Below are positions 33,012-41,240 of a stretch of DNA of 64,000 nt, piece after piece. The DNA is taken from positions 1-64,000 of the forward strand of contig JAFZUS010000019.1 in NCBI GenBank assembly GCA_017618275.1, written 5' to 3'. Below the pieces are notes generated by a model. The model saw only the letters and a program-made list of their open reading frames with translations. It was not told where the DNA came from and searched no databases. This DNA is from Prevotella sp. (lineage in GTDB: Bacteria > Bacteroidota > Bacteroidia > Bacteroidales > Bacteroidaceae). Numbering within the stretch: the stretch's first letter is position 1; every line of letters starts with the position of its first letter. The position numbers and the translations under genes were made by a program.

Positions 33012-35489
33012 ATGAGCAGAAGCAAATTTTACGACGCTATAAAAGATGTAATTGATGAAAGAGGTGTTGAAACTCCGTATAAGAACGGTTTGACCCTCTA
33101 CTTCCCCAATACCGATTATACCTATCCGTTCAAATGCGACGGATATATGGAACCTGTTGTCAACGGCAATAAGTTCCGCTTGATTATTGAGTACAAGCTG
33201 GATGAACTGCTGAACGACAAAGCAGGAAAAGCAAAAGTGCTCATACAAGTTATTTGGTATTTGAAGAGGTTCGAGTTGGACGGAAAGATTATACCGAATG
33301 TCTGCCTTGTGGGGGATAAAAACGAATGTTTTGCTCTTCAGACCAATCCCCTGTTGAAATATCTGGATGAAGAAGTGGATTGGGAAACCGCTCCATCACA
33401 AGCACACCTTAACTATCCCGAAGTGGTTGTCAAAATCGCCAATGATGCTGACATCAATCCATTTGTATTTAACATTGATGAGAATTTCAGTTTCAAGGCA
33501 GTTGCCGAAAAGATACAAGACTTGGCATGTAATATTCAGCGATACGTCAGAGTAACCGAGCATAATATCTCCAATATCTTTGACTACTTCTGCAAGAATG
33601 TTTTAAAAGGCAAAAATAAACTGAACGGACATGATTTGGTGGGTATCTTTATGGGGGTACTTAATGACCAGACCAACTATTACCAGCATCCCACCAAGCC
33701 CAATATTCTCGTGTGCAACGGTATCAACGTGAATATGGACGGTAGCAATTTCAAGTCTTTCTTCGGTTATTTCGATAGGAACTATACGCCACAAGAGAAG
33801 ACAAGAATGACCAGTATTGCCGACCGTCTGATTGAAGACGCAGACAGACGAATGAAAGGCGATTTCTGGACTCCGACGCTTTTTGTGGATTATGCTCACC
33901 ATATGCTTGAACGTGAGTTGGGTGAAGAATGGAAAGAGCAATATATTGTTTGGGATAATTGTTGGGGAACAGGTAATCTTACGCGTGACTATCATTTCGG
34001 TGAATTATACTGCTCGACACTATTCCAAAGCGAATTGGACATGGGTGCGAACTATAATCCTGAAGCAACAAAGTTTCAGTTTGACTTCCTGAATGATTAC
34101 ATTCCGAGTCCGGATGACATTGTGCAGTATCAATCAAAGATGCCGCAAGGTCTTTACGAGGCTCTTAAGCAAAATAAGCCTATAGTTTTCTTCCTTAATC
34201 CCCCATATGCTACGTCCAGCAGCGATTACGGTAAAGGAACAGACAACACAAAGGGAACAGGTTCTTGCGATACGGCTGTTAAGAAAAATATGGTTCGTGA
34301 GGGTATGGATAATGCCAGTAAAAACTTATACGCCCAATTCTTATACCGTATAATGCGAATTAAACAGGTCTTTCATCTGACCAACTGCCATATAGGTCTA
34401 TATTCTCCGCCATTATTTTTAACAGGACCTGCTTGGGCTGTGTTTAGAAAACACTTTTTGAAAGAATTCGCTTTTGAAAGTGCATGCCAATTTAAAGCAA
34501 GCCACTTTGCCGACGTATCAGATAGTTGGGGCATCTCATTCTCTATTTGGAAATCGGGAGAAACCGCTAACAAAGAAAGTTTCTCTTTTGAATTGATAGA
34601 TGAGGTTGACGGAGAAATTCAACCTATAGGGCGCAAGGATGTCTATAATATTGATGGAAAAGATTCTGCCAAAGAATGGATAAAGAAACAGATAAAAGGA
34701 ATTAGCGTAGAGGAAAAACCGACGTTCTCAAGTGCATTGTCTGTTAAAGAGGGTAAAAACTGTAACACGAAAATAAACCAGAATGCCTTGGGGTGTTATT
34801 CCAATATGGGTAATAACGTTGACCAAAATCAACTTAAAGTTGCGATTTTTACAACTTGTGATTCTTCCAATGCTAACGGTCTTTCCATAATGCCTGTAAA
34901 TTACGAACGTGTAGTATCATTGTTTGCGGCTCGTAAACTTATTGAAAAAAATTGGGTTAATTCAAAGGACGAATATCTGGCTCCGGACGAAACACATCCT
35001 CAATTCCAGGAGTTTGTAAATGATGCTATTGTGTTCTCACTCTTTAATACTTCAAGCAATCAGTCTTCATTGAGGCAAATAGAGTTCAAAGGCAGGAAAT
35101 GGAACATCTACAACGAGTTCTTTTGGATGAGCAAAGATGAGATTTTACAATTGGCAAGTGACCATCAATTGGACGAATGTTATAACGATGCGAGAACTGC
35201 AAAAGATCGATTCGTCTATCAAAAACTCCAGGCAATAACCCTTTCTCTGGAAGCACAAGCGGTTCTTGATAAGGCTAATGAAATAGTACGTTCTACGTTC
35301 CCGTTCCGAGAGTTGTTCAATGGCAGTAATCCTGAATATCAGATAATGAATTGGGACTGCGGTTGGTATCAGATGAAGACGCTTGCAAAAGAGTACGGAA
35401 AGAACCAACTGGACGAGTTTAATGTGCTATACAAAGCGTTAGCGGACAAAATGAGACCGATGGTCTTTGCCTTAGGCTTCTTGAAATAG
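33012..35489 (+). CDS. Nuclease-adenine methyltransferase fusion, type IIG-like
   Basis: The 825-aa protein combines an N-terminal PD-(D/E)XK-like core (D43, then LIIEYKLD with E60-x-K62, then Q79) with an N6-adenine methyltransferase domain: DFWTPTLFVDYAHHML, motif I VWDNCWGTGNL near residue 314 and motif IV FFLNPPYA near residue 396. The C-terminal half (about 450-825) is probably the target-recognition region. This order is that of single-chain type IIG restriction-modification enzymes (Eco57I style). A DUF4268 gene upstream and an EVE-like gene downstream make the set unlike a stand-alone type IIG system. Codon use is more AT-rich than in the flanking housekeeping genes, consistent with transfer. 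Confidence 0.75.
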   Translation: MSRSKFYDAIKDVIDERGVETPYKNGLTLYFPNTDYTYPFKCDGYMEPVVNGNKFRLIIEYKLDELLNDKAGKAKVLIQVIWYLKRFELDGKIIPNVCLVGDKNECFALQTNPLLKYLDEEVDWETAPSQAHLNYPEVVVKIANDADINPFVFNIDENFSFKAVAEKIQDLACNIQRYVRVTEHNISNIFDYFCKNVLKGKNKLNGHDLVGIFMGVLNDQTNYYQHPTKPNILVCNGINVNMDGSNFKSFFGYFDRNYTPQEKTRMTSIADRLIEDADRRMKGDFWTPTLFVDYAHHMLERELGEEWKEQYIVWDNCWGTGNLTRDYHFGELYCSTLFQSELDMGANYNPEATKFQFDFLNDYIPSPDDIVQYQSKMPQGLYEALKQNKPIVFFLNPPYATSSSDYGKGTDNTKGTGSCDTAVKKNMVREGMDNASKNLYAQFLYRIMRIKQVFHLTNCHIGLYSPPLFLTGPAWAVFRKHFLKEFAFESACQFKASHFADVSDSWGISFSIWKSGETANKESFSFELIDEVDGEIQPIGRKDVYNIDGKDSAKEWIKKQIKGISVEEKPTFSSALSVKEGKNCNTKINQNALGCYSNMGNNVDQNQLKVAIFTTCDSSNANGLSIMPVNYERVVSLFAARKLIEKNWVNSKDEYLAPDETHPQFQEFVNDAIVFSLFNTSSNQSSLRQIEFKGRKWNIYNEFFWMSKDEILQLASDHQLDECYNDARTAKDRFVYQKLQAITLSLEAQAVLDKANEIVRSTFPFRELFNGSNPEYQIMNWDCGWYQMKTLAKEYGKNQLDEFNVLYKALADKMRPMVFALGFLK

Positions 35490-35552
35490 AGAAAAATATA
35501 CGGTGAAGAGAATAATTTGTTCAGATAGTATTATCACAAAAACAATTGGCAA

Positions 35553-36419
35553 ATGAAACAAGAAGAGAAGAACAAGGAGATTGACATTAACGAGGTTGCT
35601 ATCACGCTGGAGGTAGATAGTGAGGTGATAGCCAAGGTTCGGAGTGGTGAGATTACGCACATCCTCATGGACATCAGTGAGGACAATCAGAACCTGGTTT
35701 TAGAGACTATCGACGGGAATCTGATATTGGTGACTGACGAGATGCCAACAACTTTCCACGGGTGTTATCTCTATAATAATGGTGAATTTCCTTACGCCAT
35801 CAAAAACTCGCTTAGCTTCTTGGTTCTGAGTAGTGATGATGGCGATTTAGTTACCCGCATCATCGACGTAGAAACGACGCCTGGTACTCGTTTTAACTAC
35901 CAAGGTGCAGGCAAGCCTATTGTTGAGGATGCCGATGGTGACAGTTGCATCTGGGAAGTGAGTTTCGAAGTGGTGCCTGTGCCAGCAGAGGCAAAGTCGT
36001 ACTTGATGCGCTGGAACCCCTCTATCAGTTCCTTTACTGAGAAGAACTTCGAGGAATGTGTGGAGAACATGGTTCACGGTATGTTCCGTATGAATTGGAG
36101 CATCTACGAGTGGGAAGAGGCCCGACGGGGTGACCTATTCTTTATGATGCGAGTGGGCGACGATAAGGCAGGAATTGTCTTCAGCGGACAATTCATCTCT
36201 GATCCATACCCTGGTGACGACTGGGCAGGAACGACCAAAAGGAGGATGTATGTAGACATGATAGTCACGAACTCCGTGGAACCAGGAGCGGTGCCTCGCG
36301 TCTCGCTTGAAAAACTACAGGAAGCCATTCCTGAATATGAATGGGCAAAAGGACACTCTGGGGCGTTGCTGACTGAGGATATAGTTACAAAGTTAGATGA
36401 GATGTGTGAGGAAGAATAG
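35553..36419 (+). CDS. EVE/PUA-like domain protein
   Basis: This 288-aa protein has two parts. Residues 1-140 are beta-rich and acidic without a family I recognise. Residues about 150-288 (YLMRWNPSISSFT..., MNWSIYEWEEARRGDLFFMMRVG, AGIVFSGQFISDPYPG) have the pattern of an EVE/PUA-like fold, in which a W and an RVG...G(I/V)V...G(Q/H)I strand form a pocket for modified bases. EVE domains often accompany modification-dependent restriction. It follows the methyltransferase fusion by 63 bp on the same strand. Role inferred from fold and context. Confidence 0.6.
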   Translation: MKQEEKNKEIDINEVAITLEVDSEVIAKVRSGEITHILMDISEDNQNLVLETIDGNLILVTDEMPTTFHGCYLYNNGEFPYAIKNSLSFLVLSSDDGDLVTRIIDVETTPGTRFNYQGAGKPIVEDADGDSCIWEVSFEVVPVPAEAKSYLMRWNPSISSFTEKNFEECVENMVHGMFRMNWSIYEWEEARRGDLFFMMRVGDDKAGIVFSGQFISDPYPGDDWAGTTKRRMYVDMIVTNSVEPGAVPRVSLEKLQEAIPEYEWAKGHSGALLTEDIVTKLDEMCEEE

Positions 36420-36447
36420 TATTGCAATATTGCATTGCATTTGTTTT

Positions 36448-36623
36448 GCCTGATGCTTCTGGAGTCTGCCCGCGAGGCCATCGGCTGCCCCATCATCATC
36501 AACTCCGGCTTCCGTTGCGAGGCCGTCAATCGTAGGGTGGGGGATGTCGCTGGCTCCACATCTCCTGGAACCCCTTCGGCATCCCCCGCCACTACGTCCG
36601 CATCGTGTACTATAAATGGTAAA
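36448..36623 (+). pseudogene. Truncated duplicate of the M15 peptidase gene
   Basis: Bases 36448-36557 match 30696-30805 of the M15 gene with few changes, and the sequence then jumps to the equivalent of 30930 onward. The jump lies exactly at GCTGGCTCC, present at both 30797-30805 and 30921-30929, so a 124-bp deletion between short direct repeats explains it. The deletion shifts the frame, zinc-binding residues are lost, and the 5' half of the gene is missing. Confidence 0.85.
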
Positions 36624-36688
36624 AATTAAACGAAACTGTCATAAGATCAGAAAAAAAGAAGGCAAAAGAGAATAATTCTATTAAAAAG

Positions 36689-36721
36689 TTTGGAACATAA
36701 GGATATTTGTACTAACTTTGC
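36689..36721 (+). promoter_or_regulatory. Promoter of the candidate small RNA
   Basis: TTTG (36689-36692) and TAACTTTGC (36713-36721) are spaced by 20 bp, a full consensus promoter with no coding gene directly downstream. Confidence 0.75.
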
Positions 36722-36727
36722 AACCAG

Positions 36728-36857
36728 AACGTAAGCCATGAGAGGTCGATGTATATGGGTAGTGCTAAGTCCCCGCCCGCATAGCATCACATGAAAATGT
36801 AAACCGCCTCTCACGCAGTTGGGGCAAATTTAAAGGCATCCGTCAGGGTGCCTTTTC
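36728..36857 (+). ncRNA. Candidate 130-nt small RNA
   Basis: A consensus promoter and a strong terminator (36832-36857) delimit a short non-coding transcript. TGAGAGG (36739-36745) pairs with CCTCTCA (36807-36813), enclosing TGCTA / TAGCA, and CCCC near 36771-36774 could pair with GGGG at 36821-36824. The long closed hairpin with internal loops recalls 6S RNA, but I cannot confirm the class. No convincing open frame is present between 36624 and 37153 apart from this. Confidence 0.6.
36832..36857 (+). terminator. Rho-independent terminator of the small RNA
   Basis: AAAGGCA pairs with TGCCTTT over a GC-rich loop, followed by TTC. Same type as 254-283. Confidence 0.75.
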
Positions 36858-37104
36858 TATTTATAAACTCTCAATGGAATTGTCTTCCGGAAAAGCTATA
36901 TTTTGGGGGCAAAGATAGCAAAAATATTGTTCACAAGCAACAAAAACAAGAAATAATTAACTTTTATTGTTTACGGACAATGATTTGTTACCTTATTTTG
37001 CGGCATCAAATACAAAGAGGTATGGAAGAAAAAAGGTATCTACAAATAGGGAATCCCCCTCAAAGGAATAGGGATTTCCTATTGTCTGTTTATGGAAATT
37101 ACAC

Positions 37105-37113
37105 TATCTTTGC
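37105..37113 (+). promoter_or_regulatory. -7 box for the DKNYY protein gene
   Basis: TATCTTTGC lies 40 bp upstream of the start codon at 37154. Confidence 0.55.
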
Positions 37114-37153
37114 AGCAGAATTGTTGATTTAATCATTTAAAAAATATAAGGAT

Positions 37154-37774
37154 ATGAAACAGACAGCATTTTTACTCAAGTCATTTTTAGTGGTGACAAT
37201 GATGGGATGGACGTTGATGAGTAACGCCCAGCGGTATGAGATTGATCGCGGTCGCGTGTTTTTCGGCGATGAGGTGATGATGGAGGCCGATGCCAGGAAT
37301 TTCGTCGATTTAGGCAGCGGCTATGCAAAAGACCGGATGAATGTGTATATGAATGGCCATGTGCTCGAGAATGTCGACCCTTCGACGTTCCGTCTGAAAA
37401 AACGTCCTACCTGGCATCATCACGGGCGTGAAGAGAAGGGTGAGCCCGCCCCTGAGAACAGAGGTTATTTCAAGACCAACTTTAACGTCTACTTCGGTGA
37501 CAAGAAGATTGATGCGATGGCTTCTACGTTTGTGGATCTGGGTGGCGGCTATGCCAAGGACTCCTTCAACGTTTTCTATTTCGGTGAGAAACTGAAGGGT
37601 TGCATGGCCTCAAGTTTCGAGATCTTGGAAGGTGGCTATGCCAAAGACTCCTTCAATGTCTACTATCGCGGCACTAAGATGGAAGGTGTCATGGCCTCAT
37701 CGTTTAAATATACGGGCAACGGCTACGGCCAAGATCACTTCAATGCCTACTACAAGGGTAAGAAACTGGAATAA
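37154..37774 (+). CDS. Exported DKNYY-repeat protein
   Basis: The 206-aa protein has a signal peptide (cleavage near NAQ) and three or four repeats of the type FVDLGGGYAKDSFNVFYFGEKL, the DKNYY pattern in which Y-A-K-D and N-V-Y-x-G residues recur about every 27 residues. DKNYY proteins are exported and of unknown role. A His-rich linker (WHHHGREE) separates the first repeat from the rest. It is followed by dnaB with its own promoter. Confidence 0.75.
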   Translation: MKQTAFLLKSFLVVTMMGWTLMSNAQRYEIDRGRVFFGDEVMMEADARNFVDLGSGYAKDRMNVYMNGHVLENVDPSTFRLKKRPTWHHHGREEKGEPAPENRGYFKTNFNVYFGDKKIDAMASTFVDLGGGYAKDSFNVFYFGEKLKGCMASSFEILEGGYAKDSFNVYYRGTKMEGVMASSFKYTGNGYGQDHFNAYYKGKKLE

Positions 37775-37867
37775 CACTAATCAAGGAAATAACTCATTAA
37801 AAAGTTGCCCGAAAGTATCGCTTTTCAGAAAAAATGCGTATCTTTGTAGCCCGAAAGCAAGATTGAT

Positions 37868-39409
37868 ATGGCAGGACAAGATACAAACAATACCCGAAAA
37901 GCCCGCAGACAACAGCCTGTGGACAATACTTACGGGCATCTGCAGCCGCAGGCCCTCGATGTGGAGAAGGCCGTGCTGGGTGCCCTGATGATAGACAAGG
38001 ATGCCTACGCTGTTGTCTGTGAGACTCTCTATCCCGAGAGTTTCTATGAGCCGCGCAACCGGATGGTGTATGCCGCTATCCGCGACTTGGCCATCGAGGA
38101 GAAACCCGTGGATGTGTTGACGGTGGCCGACCGGCTGTCGAAGGACGGTAATCTCGACGAGGTGGGCGGTCCCGCGTATATCATGGAACTGAGTTCGAGG
38201 GTGGCTTCGTCGGCGAATATCGAATACCATGCCAATATCATCGCCCAGAAGTTCCTGGCCCGTCAGTTGATCTCCTTCGCCAGCGTGATCGAGACGAAGG
38301 CTTTCGACGAGACCAGCGACATCGACGACCTGATGCAGGAGGCCGAGGGCTCGCTCTTCGAACTGAGCCAGCGCAACATGAAGAAGGACTACACGCAGAT
38401 CAACCCGATCATCTCGCAGGCCATCAAAGCCATTCAGGCGGCGGCTGCCAACAAGGACGGACTGACGGGCGTACCTACGGGTTATCACAAACTCGACGAC
38501 ATCACCAGCGGCTGGCAGGCTTCCGACCTGGTGATCATTGCCGGACGACCTGCGATGGGTAAGACCTCGTTTGCCCTCTCGATGGCGAAGAATATCGCTG
38601 CCGACTATCACGTGCCTATCGCTTTCTTCTCGCTCGAAATGTCGAACCAGCAGTTGGTGAACCGCCTCCTGTCGAACGTTTGCGAGATTCAGGGTTCGAA
38701 GATCATGAACGGACAGTTGCAACCCGACGAGTGGGATCGCCTGGACAAGCGGGTGAACACGTTGCTCGATGCACCTCTCTATATTGACGATACGCCTGGA
38801 CTATCGGTGTTTGAACTGCGTACGAAAGCGCGCCGACTGGTGCGTGAGCACGGGGTGAAGATGATCATGATAGACTATCTGCAACTGATGAATGCCAACG
38901 GTATGCGGTTCTCGTCGCGTCAGGAGGAGGTGTCGACCATCTCCCGTTCGCTGAAGGGACTGGCCAAGGAACTGGACATTCCCATCCTCGCGCTGAGTCA
39001 GTTGAACCGTGGCGTGGAGGCCCGCGAGGGACTGGAAGGCAAGCGTCCCCAACTCTCCGACCTGCGTGAGTCGGGTGCCATCGAGCAGGATGCGGACATG
39101 GTGCTCTTCGTGCACCGTCCGGAGTACTACCATATCTATCAGGACGACAGCGGGCGCGACCTGCACGGCATGGCGCAGATCATCATAGCCAAGCATCGTA
39201 AGGGCGCTACGGGCGATGTGCTTCTGACATTCCGTGGGGAATACACGCGCTTCGAGAATCCGGAGGACTCGCGCCTCGGACGGAAATCGAAAGACATGGG
39301 GGGTGAGATTGTGGGTTCGAAGATCAACGGCGAGCAACAGCCACCGATGGATGATGGCTTCAATTCGTTATACATCCCGCCACAGAACGACGGGCCGATG
39401 CCATTCTAA
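37868..39409 (+). CDS. dnaB: Replicative DNA helicase DnaB
   Basis: DnaB unwinds DNA at the replication fork. The 513-aa product has the N-terminal primase-interacting domain (LQPQALDVEKAVLGALM), Walker A IIAGRPAMGKTSFAL, Walker B MIMIDYLQLM and the DLRESGAIEQDADMV loop. Length is typical of the family. A TATCTTTGT -7 box lies at 37839-37847. The gene ends at a bidirectional terminator. Confidence 0.96.
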   Translation: MAGQDTNNTRKARRQQPVDNTYGHLQPQALDVEKAVLGALMIDKDAYAVVCETLYPESFYEPRNRMVYAAIRDLAIEEKPVDVLTVADRLSKDGNLDEVGGPAYIMELSSRVASSANIEYHANIIAQKFLARQLISFASVIETKAFDETSDIDDLMQEAEGSLFELSQRNMKKDYTQINPIISQAIKAIQAAAANKDGLTGVPTGYHKLDDITSGWQASDLVIIAGRPAMGKTSFALSMAKNIAADYHVPIAFFSLEMSNQQLVNRLLSNVCEIQGSKIMNGQLQPDEWDRLDKRVNTLLDAPLYIDDTPGLSVFELRTKARRLVREHGVKMIMIDYLQLMNANGMRFSSRQEEVSTISRSLKGLAKELDIPILALSQLNRGVEAREGLEGKRPQLSDLRESGAIEQDADMVLFVHRPEYYHIYQDDSGRDLHGMAQIIIAKHRKGATGDVLLTFRGEYTRFENPEDSRLGRKSKDMGGEIVGSKINGEQQPPMDDGFNSLYIPPQNDGPMPF

Positions 39410-39446
39410 CAATAATCCCCACCAGTTCGGCGGGGATTATCGTTAT
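39409..39446. terminator. Terminator between dnaB and the convergent TPR gene
   Basis: ATAATCCCC (39412-39420) pairs with GGGGATTAT (39432-39440) with a TTATTT tail on the plus strand and AATAATTG-type A/T flank for the minus strand; it also covers the end of the convergent gene. Confidence 0.75.
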
Positions 39447-41149
39447 TTGTATTTCTCTATCAGTCCTTCGGCCTGCGGGTCGCCCATGTCTTTGGCTTTC
39501 TGGAGATTCTCCAGACCATCTTTCTTGTTGCCTTTCAGACATTGGGCCAAGCCCTTGAACAGATAGCCGTTGCTGCCGTCGGGTTCGATGGCGAGACATT
39601 CGTCAGCGGTCTCGATGGCTTCGTCGTACTGTCCGACACGCACTTGGAGCGCGGCTTTTTCCGCATAGTAGAGTGTCTCTTTCGGCTCCAACTGGATGGC
39701 ACGGTTGATGTCGTTGAGGGCCTGCTGATAGAGGCGACCCTCGATCTCTGCCTGATGACGGATATAGTAGAAACGGGCGTTGACCTGGGTACCCATCAGT
39801 TTCTCGTATTCGTTGAAGTCGTGTACCGCATCGCGGTATTTGCCGAGGTCGAAGCGTTTGTTGCCTCGCGTCCAGAGGTAGGGGGCTGCCTGCTTCAGAT
39901 AGGGCTTGGAGAAGACGTTGACGGCGCTGTCGAGCAGGGCCATCATGGCGGTAGTATCCTTCAGCATCTCCTTACAACGGGCGGCGCCGTACCACATCTC
40001 TGCCTTGTCTAAGTTCGATTCGGTCAGTTCGGTGAAGATATTATAAGCCTCGTCGTACTTCTTTTGGGCAAAGAGGATATTGCCTTCCAGTTGCCTGTAC
40101 GCAGGCTGGGGATTGATGCCGTAGGCCTGTTGTATCTGGGTCAGGGCCTTGTCGAGCGTCCACGGCTCGTAGGGCTGTATGTTCTGGTAGATATCCTTGT
40201 TGTAGATCATGCGGGCATAGTTGAACAGCACATCGTCTTTCTCCTGTGCCACCTTCAACGCCTGTTCCATGTCTTTGTCGGCATCCGCATATTTGGCGGC
40301 ATCGGCTGCCAGTTGGGCACGGTAGAGGTAACCCTCGGGTGCCTTGGGGAACTTCTCAATCATATCGTTCACGAGTCCTGCATAGGTGGCAGAGTCGGTC
40401 GACGAGCCTGCCAGGTAGATGAGCAGGTTGGCATCGCTGAGCGTACTGGGCAGTTCCTTCTTGATGGCTGTCAGTCGTAGTGTCGGGTCGTTCAGACTGA
40501 GTCCTGTCACTTTCAACGAGTCGGCGAAACGGGCGCTGACGGCGTAACTGAGCGAGTCGGTGGCTGAGGCAGGCTGTTGCATCAGGCCGATGACCTCACC
40601 GGCATCGTTGAGCAACGGACAACTGACGGCCGTCTCTGGGGTCTGCATGGCGACGGTATAGTAGGCGTATTCCTCTTGGAAGGTCTCGGCCTTGCGCACG
40701 AGTCCGCTCTTGATGGTTTTCGTCTCGAGGTAGGGCAACAGCCAGACGGTACTGCCTGTGGGGGCTACGTCGGTGGCAATCGTGAGGGGCTGTGTCTTGT
40801 TGGCTGCCACGCGGAACTTCACCACGTCGTACATGTCGTTGGCACCCATGATGCCGCTTACTGGTATCTCCTTGCCTGCTGCATCGATGATGACGGCCCG
40901 CGAGGCTCCCTTGAAGGGGGTGAAGTTGCTGATGGCCTCGCCGTCGGTGCCTGTATAGAAACCGTTACTGCTCCCGATGAGTGAACCGTCGGCTGCAAAG
41001 GTCTTTACGGTGAAGACCGATTTAGTGGCTTTCTTCACCCAACTGGGCTGCGCTTGTAAAGGTGAGAAGGTGAAAAGGTGAAAAAGTGAGACACCAATCA
41101 CCAGAACCTTTACCTTACATATTTTACTTATTATATTCATAATCATCAT
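39443..41149 (-). CDS. Exported protein: degenerate trypsin-like domain plus TPR repeats
   Basis: The 568-aa protein has a signal peptide ending LQAQ. Residues about 35-220 resemble a DegP/trypsin-like fold, but the catalytic His site (normally TNxHV) reads ISNFTPF and the GNSGGPL site reads AVSCPLL, so it is probably inactive. Residues about 225-568 are TPR repeats (YLYRAQLAADAAKYADADKDM, CLAIEPDGSNGYLFKGLAQCL). It may be a peptide-binding scaffold. The signal-peptide residues GVSLFHLFTFSP are encoded by a TTTTCACC / CTTCTCACC repeat that faces an inverted array upstream of the start codon. Confidence 0.75.
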   Translation of the reverse strand: MMIMNIISKICKVKVLVIGVSLFHLFTFSPLQAQPSWVKKATKSVFTVKTFAADGSLIGSSNGFYTGTDGEAISNFTPFKGASRAVIIDAAGKEIPVSGIMGANDMYDVVKFRVAANKTQPLTIATDVAPTGSTVWLLPYLETKTIKSGLVRKAETFQEEYAYYTVAMQTPETAVSCPLLNDAGEVIGLMQQPASATDSLSYAVSARFADSLKVTGLSLNDPTLRLTAIKKELPSTLSDANLLIYLAGSSTDSATYAGLVNDMIEKFPKAPEGYLYRAQLAADAAKYADADKDMEQALKVAQEKDDVLFNYARMIYNKDIYQNIQPYEPWTLDKALTQIQQAYGINPQPAYRQLEGNILFAQKKYDEAYNIFTELTESNLDKAEMWYGAARCKEMLKDTTAMMALLDSAVNVFSKPYLKQAAPYLWTRGNKRFDLGKYRDAVHDFNEYEKLMGTQVNARFYYIRHQAEIEGRLYQQALNDINRAIQLEPKETLYYAEKAALQVRVGQYDEAIETADECLAIEPDGSNGYLFKGLAQCLKGNKKDGLENLQKAKDMGDPQAEGLIEKYK

Positions 41150-41240
41150 TTCTTTTTTTATTACTTTCTCACTCTCTCACCTTCTCACTCTCTCACCTTC
41201 TCACTCTCTCACCTTCTCACCTTCTCACTCTCTCACCTTT
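41060..41240. repeat. Inverted GGTGAGA arrays flanking a start codon
   Basis: A GGTGAGAAGGTGAAAAGG stutter (41060-41091) faces a longer CTCACCTTCTCACTCTCTC array (41164-41240). The enclosed ~70 bp contains the start codon and first codons of the TPR protein. The arrays also contain the recN stop codon and the signal-peptide residues of the TPR gene. Confidence 0.8.

Noticed and set aside
24201..36623. Intact prophage
   Set aside because: No capsid, portal, tail, terminase or integrase gene is present.
36848..37132. 94-codon plus-strand open frame between the small RNA and the DKNYY gene
   Set aside because: It starts inside a terminator and runs through the next promoter box; no recognisable protein pattern.
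41160..41240. CRISPR-like array
   Set aside because: Units are 7-15 bp with no unique spacers and there are no cas genes; it is a low-complexity stutter.
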